IMG/VR virus record: IMGVR_UViG_3300046660_000488
Coordinates: 344,640-408,639 of that record
Strand: one strand, 5' to 3'
DNA: 64,000 nucleotides
Source of the DNA: a virus
Below are positions 46,093-54,090 of this stretch, one piece after another. Each line of letters starts with the position of its first letter. Positions within the stretch are counted from its first letter, which is position 1. The notes under the pieces are model-generated. The model had not been told where the DNA came from and did no database searches. It was given only the letters and a program-made list of their open reading frames with translations. The position numbers and the translations under genes were made by a program.

Positions 46093-46517
46093 CCAGCAAG
46101 CCTGCGACGCTCTGGACCCTGTTCGGTGGAAAGTTGGTTCTCGCGGTCAGGCCTGAAGGCTGGGGCGGCGTCCTCACGTTCGTGATCGGCAACGACAAGA
46201 GAGACGAATGTCGGTTGTTGTTCAAGCAGGAACCGACGCCAAGGGGTTCGCCATATGTCTTCAAGCTATGGTACGGGGCGCGCCACCAAGGTGACCCCGA
46301 TTTGCGCGGCGTTGAGTATGTCAAATATGTGCTTGATGATTTCCTAGCGGTGTGCCCACGGTCTCGCGTTTACGAAGTGAAGCCGGAGCCCGTGCCATCG
46401 GTCCCCAACCAGCATGGCTTTCTGCCGGTTGGGCCGAATTGGAACGACCAGTCTATCGGGACCTTCCTCGAAGTGGCGACTCTGGCCGACCTGACTGTCC
46501 TTCGGATGATGGACTAA
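46089..46517 (+). CDS. Tandem paralogue family member 3 of 3 (divergent)
   Basis: A 142-aa protein. It keeps the frame of the family: LWTLFGGKLVLAVRP near the start, LDDFLAVCPRSRVYEV in the middle and LTVLRMMD at the end, but is more diverged, with its own insertions. ATGA overlap with member 2. Confidence 0.78.
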   Translation: MTSKPATLWTLFGGKLVLAVRPEGWGGVLTFVIGNDKRDECRLLFKQEPTPRGSPYVFKLWYGARHQGDPDLRGVEYVKYVLDDFLAVCPRSRVYEVKPEPVPSVPNQHGFLPVGPNWNDQSIGTFLEVATLADLTVLRMMD

Positions 46518-46529
46518 TATTTTGCAGGC

Positions 46530-46535
46530 TAAATA
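46530..46535 (+). promoter_or_regulatory. TAAATA late-promoter-like element
   Basis: TAAATA 34 bases before the ATG at 46570, with GGAG in between: a normal late layout. Confidence 0.6.
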
Positions 46536-46569
46536 AGGTCGCACTTTTTCGCACAGGAGCGACCTAAAA

Positions 46570-46746
46570 ATGGCTAAAATTCAAGAAGAACTGGTGGTGA
46601 TCCGCCTGAGCCGTCTCGTCAAGGACGATCAGAAACTGAGCGCCACCATCACGGGTGAAGACTTCATCCCGAGCATGGAAGCCGTCGTGGCTGAACTGGC
46701 TGGCGCTGGCGTGCTGGTCGAAGTCGAGCGGGCGCCCACAGAGTGA
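46570..46746 (+). CDS. Very small hypothetical protein
   Basis: A 58-aa protein: MAKIQEELVVIRLSRLVKDD followed by TITGEDFIPSMEAVVAELAG and ending RAPTE. It reads as strand-helix-strand. GGAG 10 bases upstream and a late-type promoter support expression. Function unknown. Confidence 0.7.
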   Translation: MAKIQEELVVIRLSRLVKDDQKLSATITGEDFIPSMEAVVAELAGAGVLVEVERAPTE

Positions 46747-46785
46747 TCCGCAGGTCACCCACCGTCTATAGTCTGGAAGGCCTGA

Positions 46786-47550
46786 TCAAAACGGTGACGG
46801 GTCCAGATCAGTCCCAAACGGGCCTTCCGGACGGACGGTGGGTTCCCACACGGCCAGTTCGTCTAGGAGGCTTACGGGAACGCCTCTATGCCGGATGGCT
46901 TGTCTTTTCGGGTCGAGCGGACGCGGTTGAATGGCCGGGCCAGTGAGCACCTTCGGGAATTCCTGACAGGCCCTGACCCGGTTTTCCAGATTACGGACGT
47001 ACTCTTGCCACATGAAGCTTCGGCTGGCGAGGTCCGGATAGTTCTGGTCGAAATAGAACCCGATGAGCCGGAAGACTTCCTGAAAGAGGAAGTCGCGTGA
47101 CTTGGCGGTTCGGGCCAGCATGAATTTCGACAGGACAGCTTCGTCCATCAGCGCTTCGAGATAGGCATGATGCTTGGCCTCGTGGACGAAGATATGCCGC
47201 TGATGCTTGGCGTGCGGAAAGCGCTCGATGTATTTCCCGATGGCCTGTTTTTCGCACAGGTGGGCGGCCAAGAAAAACATGAAGTAGGTCAGCGGCATAG
47301 GCACTGACCGAATGAACACGAAGGTGTTCTCCACCCCGTCTTGCGAGAAGGTTTCCGCGACCGGGGTTTCCCAATCCATCATCGACATGACGCAGCCGCG
47401 ATTAAGCTCGGCGCGCGGAGGGATGATCGTTTCCTTGAAATGGAACAGGCCGTCGAAGTTCATCGGCCCATGGGTGATGAAATTCGTCAGAGAAGCAGCT
47501 TCGGCTGGCTCGTTGGGGAGCCTCGTGGCGAATTTTTCTTCAATACTCAT
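46786..47550 (-). CDS. Hypothetical helical protein, partner of nucleotidyltransferase
   Basis: A 254-aa mainly helical protein from ATG 47550. It contains QRHIFVHEAKHH; RHIFVH fits the R(N/D/H)xxxH form of HEPN RNases, which often pair with MNT nucleotidyltransferases. The next gene upstream is such a transferase and the two overlap by 11 bases. HEPN membership is a weak inference from one motif; length is above typical HEPN. Confidence 0.6.
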   Translation of the reverse strand: MSIEEKFATRLPNEPAEAASLTNFITHGPMNFDGLFHFKETIIPPRAELNRGCVMSMMDWETPVAETFSQDGVENTFVFIRSVPMPLTYFMFFLAAHLCEKQAIGKYIERFPHAKHQRHIFVHEAKHHAYLEALMDEAVLSKFMLARTAKSRDFLFQEVFRLIGFYFDQNYPDLASRSFMWQEYVRNLENRVRACQEFPKVLTGPAIQPRPLDPKRQAIRHRGVPVSLLDELAVWEPTVRPEGPFGTDLDPSPF

Positions 47551-48286
47551 CGAGATCGTCCAACCATGTGCCGTCTTTGCTGGGGCCACCCAAGTAGATG
47601 ACGCTCTGAGAGATCGCCATCCCGTCCGCGCCGTAGAAGGTCGAGAGCAGGCTGGGGTCGGGCTCAAACCCCATCATCAGGTATTTCGCCACCCGGAATG
47701 GGCGCGGCGTATGCGGCTTGTTCGGGCAACGCAGGCGCCGAGCGGCCAGATCGGCGGCCGTGTCGTCGTGCATGATAATCTCGCGTCCGTCCGTCAGCAG
47801 CATGCAGGCCGAAAAGTCGAAGTGGTTCAAAAGCTCGTCGGCCGTTTCGTATCGTGACCGGGTCACGAACTGGACGGTGACCGCAGCGCCGGTGAGCATG
47901 CTTGAAAGGCGCGCCCCGCCGCCGAACGGCGTCGGTTCGTATCGGCCTTGCAGCATCGGGCTGACGTAGCCTTCTGGGATGTCTTTCGGTGGAAAGACGT
48001 AATCTGCCGCCGCGTCTTTCGGCCGGTGGAGCCCCCGCACGATCATCGGTTCGTCCATGACGAAATACGGACCCTTGCCCGGAAATTTGCTGTCTTCGAC
48101 TTCGCGCCGATCCGGTGGGAAGAACAGGTCGATGTCAGAGTAGCCGAAATCGGTGGCGTTCTCGTAAAGCAGCCGGGCGGCGCTCCCCGCGACCCACGGT
48201 CCGGTGTCCAGATTCACGAAGCCAAGGTGCTCGCGAATGAAGCGAGCGATGGGGTGGTCCGGGTTAGGGACCGCAATGCGCTGCAT
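47540..48286 (-). CDS. Nucleotidyltransferase-like (Pol beta superfamily) protein
   Basis: A 248-aa protein from ATG 48286. WVAGSAARLLYENATDFGYS followed by DIDLFFP is the GS...DxD signature of Pol-beta-type nucleotidyltransferases. A later FDFSACMLLTDGREIIMHDD supplies a third acidic strand, and RPFRVAKYLMMGFEP resembles the C-terminal helix of viral members of this group. Would transfer a nucleotide to RNA or protein; target unknown. Promoter at 48327-48355. Confidence 0.78.
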   Translation of the reverse strand: MQRIAVPNPDHPIARFIREHLGFVNLDTGPWVAGSAARLLYENATDFGYSDIDLFFPPDRREVEDSKFPGKGPYFVMDEPMIVRGLHRPKDAAADYVFPPKDIPEGYVSPMLQGRYEPTPFGGGARLSSMLTGAAVTVQFVTRSRYETADELLNHFDFSACMLLTDGREIIMHDDTAADLAARRLRCPNKPHTPRPFRVAKYLMMGFEPDPSLLSTFYGADGMAISQSVIYLGGPSKDGTWLDDLDEY

Positions 48287-48326
48287 AATGGGTTCAGACG
48301 AAATATGGTTTACGAGAATTGACCCT

Positions 48327-48355
48327 TTGGTATGCCCGGAGGCTCGGGGTGTCAA
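48327..48355 (-). promoter_or_regulatory. Sigma70-type promoter
   Basis: Minus strand TTGACA (48355-48350), 17-base spacer, TACCAA (48332-48327), 40 bases before the ATG at 48286. Confidence 0.5.
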
Positions 48356-48360
48356 CCGGC

Positions 48361-48366
48361 TAAATA
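48361..48366 (+). promoter_or_regulatory. TAAATA late-promoter-like element
   Basis: TAAATA 27 bases before the ATG at 48394, with AGGAGTGG between. Confidence 0.6.
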
Positions 48367-48393
48367 CCCACACGGATTAGGAGTGGGGACGCA

Positions 48394-48801
48394 ATGAGCC
48401 GGAAGAGTGTCTTGATCATCAGCACCAGCACGCGGGCTGAAGAGATCGACGTGACGGGAAATCCGGTGAGGATCGACAATCTATACTCGTCCTCCGAGTA
48501 TATGATGACCTTTGCTATTGCATCCAGTGCTTTCATGGGCCGCGTTGTGCTTGAGGGTTCCATTATGAACTCTCCGGGCGAGAACGACTGGGCGACGATC
48601 TATCTGACCCCGGAAGGATTCATCGACTACCCCAAGACCGGTCAGCAAGGTCGCGAGACGTCCACTTTGGGCTTCACCGTCAAGGGCCGGTACACGTGGG
48701 TTCGAGCAAAAGTGCTGCGATCCCACCTCATTTCGACAGTAGCAACAAGCCTTCAGGTAGCAACGTACGGCGCTATCGACCGCATTTTGCTCAACCTCTA
48801 A
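48394..48801 (+). CDS. Probable virion protein (beta-rich)
   Basis: A 135-aa beta-rich protein (VLIISTSTRAEEIDVTGNPV, GRYTWVRAKVLRSHLIST) with no known family. Late-type promoter, AGGAG start, and position at the head of the fibre cluster suggest a small structural protein or fibre accessory. Confidence 0.72.
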   Translation: MSRKSVLIISTSTRAEEIDVTGNPVRIDNLYSSSEYMMTFAIASSAFMGRVVLEGSIMNSPGENDWATIYLTPEGFIDYPKTGQQGRETSTLGFTVKGRYTWVRAKVLRSHLISTVATSLQVATYGAIDRILLNL

Positions 48802-48830
48802 GAATTCAGTCCCAACTGTCCTTGGAGTCA

Positions 48831-48836
48831 TAAATA
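48831..48836 (+). promoter_or_regulatory. TAAATA late-promoter-like element
   Basis: TAAATA 25 bases before the ATG at 48862, with GGGGAG between. Likely the promoter for the first three fibre genes. Confidence 0.62.
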
Positions 48837-48861
48837 ACCAGAATATTTGGGGAGTTATACA

Positions 48862-50784
48862 ATGCCTTCAGTTGGTAGCAGCCGCGTCAAGACGTCCGGC
48901 CGTGGTGAGATCGAGTACTCGCAGGATTCTGCAACAAGCAATGGCGCGACGACCGCTGCTGTTTCGACCCCTGTTGATGAGCCGATCCTGTCGGTTGTCG
49001 GCGAGAACGTCGGTGGTGGCCTTGGCCTCTTCAACGGCGTCAACGGCTCCGACCATGTGGTCATGGAGTTCAAGACCCTCAAGGCAGGCGCGGGCATCGC
49101 GATTGTCAACGACGGTCTGTCCCTGACCATCCGCGCCACCGGCAATGCGACCGGCAACGGCGGCACGATCATCGGCGACGGCTTCGACATCCAGCTTGGC
49201 GACATCGCCAACAAGGGTGACGGCTCGTGGGCGCCGGGCGCCGTGGACCTGACGGACTCGACCCCGATGTCCGAAGCCATCGACGAGATCAACGAACTGC
49301 TCGGCCTGTTGATCCCCGCAGCCCCGCCCGCTTTCCCCAACGGCACGCTGACGATCATCAACACCGCTGGCAACTCGCCGCGTCTGGCCGCTGGCTTCAC
49401 CAGCCACGTCACGGGTCAGGGCACGCCGGTCGCGGGCGATGCTGTCGCGCGCATCACGACCACGGGCGTCAGCACCAACACCCTCAACGACGTCGGCCCG
49501 GCTAACCGTGGCAAGATTCAGCTTCTGCTGAACGACGGTTTCGTCGGCGAGCGCACGCTGACGGAGAACAGCGACAACGGCAACTACGGCGGCCTGATCA
49601 TTTCCGACGAGAAGGACTTCCCGGTCGATAAGCCCGGTTTCTGGAAGTCGCTCGACGTTGCTGGCACGGCCGTCCCGGTCGCCCAAGGCCTCAACAAGGT
49701 CCGCATCAACCACACCAACGCTGGCACGACGGCCAACACGCTGTTCGTCCGCGACGACATGACGGCTTCGCCGTCCATCCCGACTGGCTCGGTTGCTCTC
49801 CAGACGCTGGGTACAGTCGCCTATTCGTCGGGCATCCCGCACTTCGGCCAAGGCGGCGTCCTGACGGTTGGCGGCTCGATCACCAATCTGGCTGGCCAGA
49901 CCTACTACGGCGGCAACGATCCGCTGACGATCACCGGCACGAACACGGTCACGACGGCTCAAGCCTTCAGCTACACTTCGCTCGGCATCACCACCCCGAT
50001 CCCGGCACAGACGACGTCTGCGACCGCGACGACCGGCGTGGCTGTCAGCATCGACGGCACGACCCATTCGTCGGGCGTCATCCAAGCCGTGGCCAAGAAC
50101 GTCAACGGACAAACGGCTCCGACGACGCTGTCGCAGTCGATCATTCTGGTCAAGCGCGGCGTCGCCGCCTCGAACCGTCTGGACGAACTGAACGTCCCGG
50201 TCATCAATCTGGGCACGGTCCCCAACGCCAATTACGCCACGCGCACTCTGATCGCCGCCAACGCCGACCGTCCGGCTGGCGCTACGGCCAACTGGGACGC
50301 CACGGCGGCTCTGGCCAGCTACGAAGCCGCAGTCTGGGCTGGCGCTCTGGGTCACTGCCAAGTCGATTTCACCAGCGGTTACCTGCCGCAGGGTCCGAAT
50401 TACTCGCAGGGCCGCAGCGGCGCTCAGTACGCGACCTTCACGTTCAACCGCGCCTCGGTCTCCAATTTCCGCATCAACGTCGTCGGCACGTACGCAGGAG
50501 TTTGGGTGAAGCTTCCGGGCGTCTCCGACAACTCGGCGATCTCTCCGAACGCCACGAACGGCTGGTGGGACGCCACCAAGGCTTACGCCGGTGCTGGTGT
50601 CCCCGGCAACTCGTCGGACTCGCTGGCTGGCTGCGTCGTCGGCACGCCGATGGGCGGAACTTCCGGCGCCTATCAGATCACTTTTGGTCCTCAGTCTTCG
50701 ACGAACGCGACCTCGAACCAGATCATTGTCCGTATTCGTCTGAACGCTGGGCAAGTCATTACTTCGCTCAATTTCTCTAACTAA
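48862..50784 (+). CDS. Tail fibre-like structural protein
   Basis: A 640-aa protein from ATG 48862 (GGGGAG upstream; a TTG at 48847 is rejected). Beta-rich and Gly/Thr/Ala/Asn-rich, with strand repeats typical of fibres (GAGIAIVNDGLSLTIRATGN). The C-terminal 120 residues end in a compact domain (TFNRASVSNFRINVVGTYAG) that resembles the tips of phage fibre proteins. Heavily biased, C-ending codons. First large gene of the fibre cluster. Confidence 0.78.
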   Translation: MPSVGSSRVKTSGRGEIEYSQDSATSNGATTAAVSTPVDEPILSVVGENVGGGLGLFNGVNGSDHVVMEFKTLKAGAGIAIVNDGLSLTIRATGNATGNGGTIIGDGFDIQLGDIANKGDGSWAPGAVDLTDSTPMSEAIDEINELLGLLIPAAPPAFPNGTLTIINTAGNSPRLAAGFTSHVTGQGTPVAGDAVARITTTGVSTNTLNDVGPANRGKIQLLLNDGFVGERTLTENSDNGNYGGLIISDEKDFPVDKPGFWKSLDVAGTAVPVAQGLNKVRINHTNAGTTANTLFVRDDMTASPSIPTGSVALQTLGTVAYSSGIPHFGQGGVLTVGGSITNLAGQTYYGGNDPLTITGTNTVTTAQAFSYTSLGITTPIPAQTTSATATTGVAVSIDGTTHSSGVIQAVAKNVNGQTAPTTLSQSIILVKRGVAASNRLDELNVPVINLGTVPNANYATRTLIAANADRPAGATANWDATAALASYEAAVWAGALGHCQVDFTSGYLPQGPNYSQGRSGAQYATFTFNRASVSNFRINVVGTYAGVWVKLPGVSDNSAISPNATNGWWDATKAYAGAGVPGNSSDSLAGCVVGTPMGGTSGAYQITFGPQSSTNATSNQIIVRIRLNAGQVITSLNFSN

Positions 50785-50796
50785 GGGTAATACTTC

Positions 50797-53700
50797 ATGG
50801 CCATTTCAGATTCTGACAAGATTGATTTCCTCTGGAAGAAGGTTATCTTTGGTGTTACCAAGACGGCGTCGGGCACCATCAAGCTCGGCTCGAACGAAAG
50901 CGTCACGTCGCCGTTCCCCGTCGATCCGGATAACATCTGGAGCGAAGCCAGCCTGATTCCGGACACGCCGCCGACTTCGACGACCGCTCAGGTCCGTCGT
51001 TATTTCGGTGTGACCCGCGTTCACATGACGGTGGACCCGACCTCGCCGCCTAACCAGACTTGGTTCGCGACGTCGGCCTATCCGGACATCACCAGCCGCC
51101 TGACGGATTTCATCAATCCGGGCATCTTCGGCGCTGGCTATCTGGTTCAAGCCTTCATCGGCGACCCGAACACGGGTCCGGCCGCTCGTATCTTCCCTGA
51201 CGCTGCTGGCGAAGAATTCGTCTTCGACTATGCGGCCGGTGTCCTGAACTTCGTCAATGCTGTCCCGGCATCGCGCGCGGCGACCGTTGGCCAAGGCACG
51301 GTCTCGGTTTCTGGCAACGGCATCTACATCCAAGCCTACCGTTACGTCGGCGCCAAGGGCGGCGGCGGTTCGGGTGGTGGCTCGGGCTTCGTCGCCAAGG
51401 CTGGCGACACCATGACCGGAACGCTGGCGTTCAACGGCATCGACGACGCTCTCTTCCTGAAGGAAGACGCTGCGAACGGCACGCAATGGGGTGCTGGCGT
51501 GGTTGGCACGGACCTGCGCGTCTTCGCCGCCGACATCGCTAACTCGGCCATCAGCTTTGGTCACCGCGCCGCCAACACCGGCGTCTTCCGCGAAGACCTC
51601 CGCATCGACGCAAACGGCGTTGTGACGGTCGGTGGAGCCGACGACGGCTTCGTCACGACCAACGACGGCAACCGCATCGTTCTGGGCCACGTGGATGCCA
51701 ACGGCTTCGTCACTGAGAACATGGTCATCGAGGCCAACGGCGTCGTCTACATCGACGGCTACATGGTCTACCACGAAGGCAACCTGAACCTGAACGGTGG
51801 CCTGACCCCGTCTGGTGTGTCGCCGGGCGCCTACACCAACGCCAACATCACGGTTGACGTCTACGGCCGCGTCACAGTCGCCGCCAACGGCACGGGCGGT
51901 GGTGGTTCCTCGGGCACGGTCACGTCGGTTGCGGCAACGGGATCGGCTGACATCGCCGTCACTGGTTCGCCGATCACCACGGCTGGTACGCTTGCCTTCG
52001 CTCTGTCCAACACGGCGGTCACACCGGGCACGTATACGAAGGTCACGGTTGACGCCAAGGGCCGCGCCACGGCTGGCACGAACCTGAGCAGCAGCGACGT
52101 CACCACGGCGCTGGGCTTCACTCCGCTCCAGACGGTCACCAACGCAGCCGTCGTCTCGGCGCTCGGCTATCAGCCGCTGGCGACCAACCAGACGATCACG
52201 GTCACGGGCGACGCTACGGGCTCGGGCGCTACTTCGATTGCCCTGACCCTCGCCAACACCGGCGTCGCTGCTTCGACCTACTCGCTCCCCACGGTCACCG
52301 TGGACAGCAAGGGGCGCGTCATCAACATCCAGAACGGCTCGGCTGTCACCAGCGTGGGCGTCACCGGTTCGGCCGACATCACGGCGACCGGCGGACCGAT
52401 CACGTCGGCTGGCTCGATCTCTCTGGCCCTGTCCGACAAGCTGGGTGTAACGCCGGGCACGTACAGCCTGACCACGATCACCGTTGACCAGAAGGGCCGC
52501 ATCACTGCGATCTCGAACGGTTCGGCCGGTGGTACTGGCACGGTCACGTCGGTCGGCCTGACCGGCTCCCCGGCCATCACGGTCACGGGCTCGACGATCA
52601 CCACGAGCGGTTCGTTCGCGGTCGATCTGTCGAACACGGGCGTCACGGCCCAGACCTACACCAATCCCGTCGTCACGGTCGATGTGAAGGGTCGCGTCAC
52701 TGCGATTTCGAACGGCTCGGCTGGCGGCACGGGAACTGTCACCTCGGTTGGAGCCACGGGTTCGGCCGACATCACCGTGGGTGGTGGTCCGATCACCAAC
52801 TCGGGCACGCTGACCTTTGCTCTGTCGAACACGACGGTTTCGCCGGGCGTCTTCACCAAGGTCACGGTCGATGCCAAGGGCCGCGTAACGACGGGCGCGT
52901 TTCTGTCGAGCGCCGACGTCACCACGGCGCTGGGCTTCACACCGATCTCGACCAACCAGTCGATCACCGTCTCTGGTGACGCCACCGGTTCGGGCACAAC
53001 GGCGATCACTCTGGCTCTGGCCAACACGGGCGTAACGGCTCAAACCTACGTCAACCCGACCATCACGGTCGATGCCAAGGGCCGTGTCCTGACCGCTTCG
53101 AACGGAACGGGTTCGGCTGGCACGGTCACGTCGGTTGCTGCTACCGGCACGGCTGACATCACGGTCACCGGTTCGCCGATCACGACGACCGGAACTTTGG
53201 CTTTCGCGCTGTCCAACACGGCGGTCACGCCGGGCACGTACACGAAGGTCACCGTGGACGCCAAGGGTCGCGCGACTGCTGGCGCCCAACTGACCAACAC
53301 CGACGTCACCACGGCTCTGGGCTTCACTCCGCTGTCCACCGTCACCAACGCGGCCGTCGTCTCGGCTCTGGGCTATCAACCGCTCCAGCACAACGAAGCG
53401 ATCACGGCTTCGGGAGACGTCACGGGTTCGGGTACGACGGCGATTGCACTGACGCTGGCCAACTCGGGTGTCACGGCTGGATCGTACACCAACGCCAACA
53501 TCACGGTTGACGCCAAAGGCCGCGTGACTGCGGTCGCCAACGGCGTGGCTGGTGGTGGCGGCGGTGGTTCGGTTTCGGTCAGCAAGGGTGGCACGCAAGT
53601 CGTAGCCACGGCCACCAACCTCAACTTCACGGGTAACAGCGTGACGGTGACGGACGGCGGCGCTGGCGTGGCCAACATCGCAGTCGATGACCGCGTCGAG

Positions 53701-54081
53701 TACGTCTACTTCCAATACACCTCGGGCAACGGCGGCACGTTCGCGAACAACACCGATTGCATTCTGGCCAAGACCAGCGGCGTCACGGTCACCATCCTCG
53801 ACGGAACCAACTCCATCGTGAAGTTCACCTTCACGGGTCGTCCGTTCCCGCCGGGTGGTATTGCCGTCATGGGTCAAGCGTATTCGACCAACGAGTTCCT
53901 GTACAAGAACGTCGATGGCACGTTCGCTACCAGCAAGATCACCGGCGGCGGCACGGCGGCTGCTCCGACGTTCTTCGGTACGTTCTCCGAATACACGATC
54001 CAGCTTCGCATGACCGACACCGGCACTTCGGGCGCTGGTCTGGGCCAACGCGCGCGCGCTGCAATCATCTTCAAGTTCTAA
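50797..54081 (+). CDS. Large repetitive tail fibre protein
   Basis: A 1094-aa protein. Residues 1-180 are a unique N-terminal attachment region, then a Gly linker (KGGGGSGGGSGF) and a GDTMTGTL motif common in fibres. From about 330 to 930 come tandem repeats of about 60-75 residues built of GTVTSVAATGSADI, TVTGSPITTAGTLAFALSNT, PGTYTKVTVDAKGRATAG and VTTALGFTPL. Such repeats form a trimeric beta-spiral shaft. The last 150 residues are a non-repetitive tip. Probably the receptor-binding long or side fibre. Confidence 0.86.
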   Translation: MAISDSDKIDFLWKKVIFGVTKTASGTIKLGSNESVTSPFPVDPDNIWSEASLIPDTPPTSTTAQVRRYFGVTRVHMTVDPTSPPNQTWFATSAYPDITSRLTDFINPGIFGAGYLVQAFIGDPNTGPAARIFPDAAGEEFVFDYAAGVLNFVNAVPASRAATVGQGTVSVSGNGIYIQAYRYVGAKGGGGSGGGSGFVAKAGDTMTGTLAFNGIDDALFLKEDAANGTQWGAGVVGTDLRVFAADIANSAISFGHRAANTGVFREDLRIDANGVVTVGGADDGFVTTNDGNRIVLGHVDANGFVTENMVIEANGVVYIDGYMVYHEGNLNLNGGLTPSGVSPGAYTNANITVDVYGRVTVAANGTGGGGSSGTVTSVAATGSADIAVTGSPITTAGTLAFALSNTAVTPGTYTKVTVDAKGRATAGTNLSSSDVTTALGFTPLQTVTNAAVVSALGYQPLATNQTITVTGDATGSGATSIALTLANTGVAASTYSLPTVTVDSKGRVINIQNGSAVTSVGVTGSADITATGGPITSAGSISLALSDKLGVTPGTYSLTTITVDQKGRITAISNGSAGGTGTVTSVGLTGSPAITVTGSTITTSGSFAVDLSNTGVTAQTYTNPVVTVDVKGRVTAISNGSAGGTGTVTSVGATGSADITVGGGPITNSGTLTFALSNTTVSPGVFTKVTVDAKGRVTTGAFLSSADVTTALGFTPISTNQSITVSGDATGSGTTAITLALANTGVTAQTYVNPTITVDAKGRVLTASNGTGSAGTVTSVAATGTADITVTGSPITTTGTLAFALSNTAVTPGTYTKVTVDAKGRATAGAQLTNTDVTTALGFTPLSTVTNAAVVSALGYQPLQHNEAITASGDVTGSGTTAIALTLANSGVTAGSYTNANITVDAKGRVTAVANGVAGGGGGGSVSVSKGGTQVVATATNLNFTGNSVTVTDGGAGVANIAVDDRVEYVYFQYTSGNGGTFANNTDCILAKTSGVTVTILDGTNSIVKFTFTGRPFPPGGIAVMGQAYSTNEFLYKNVDGTFATSKITGGGTAAAPTFFGTFSEYTIQLRMTDTGTSGAGLGQRARAAIIFKF

Positions 54082-54090
54082 GGAAAATCC

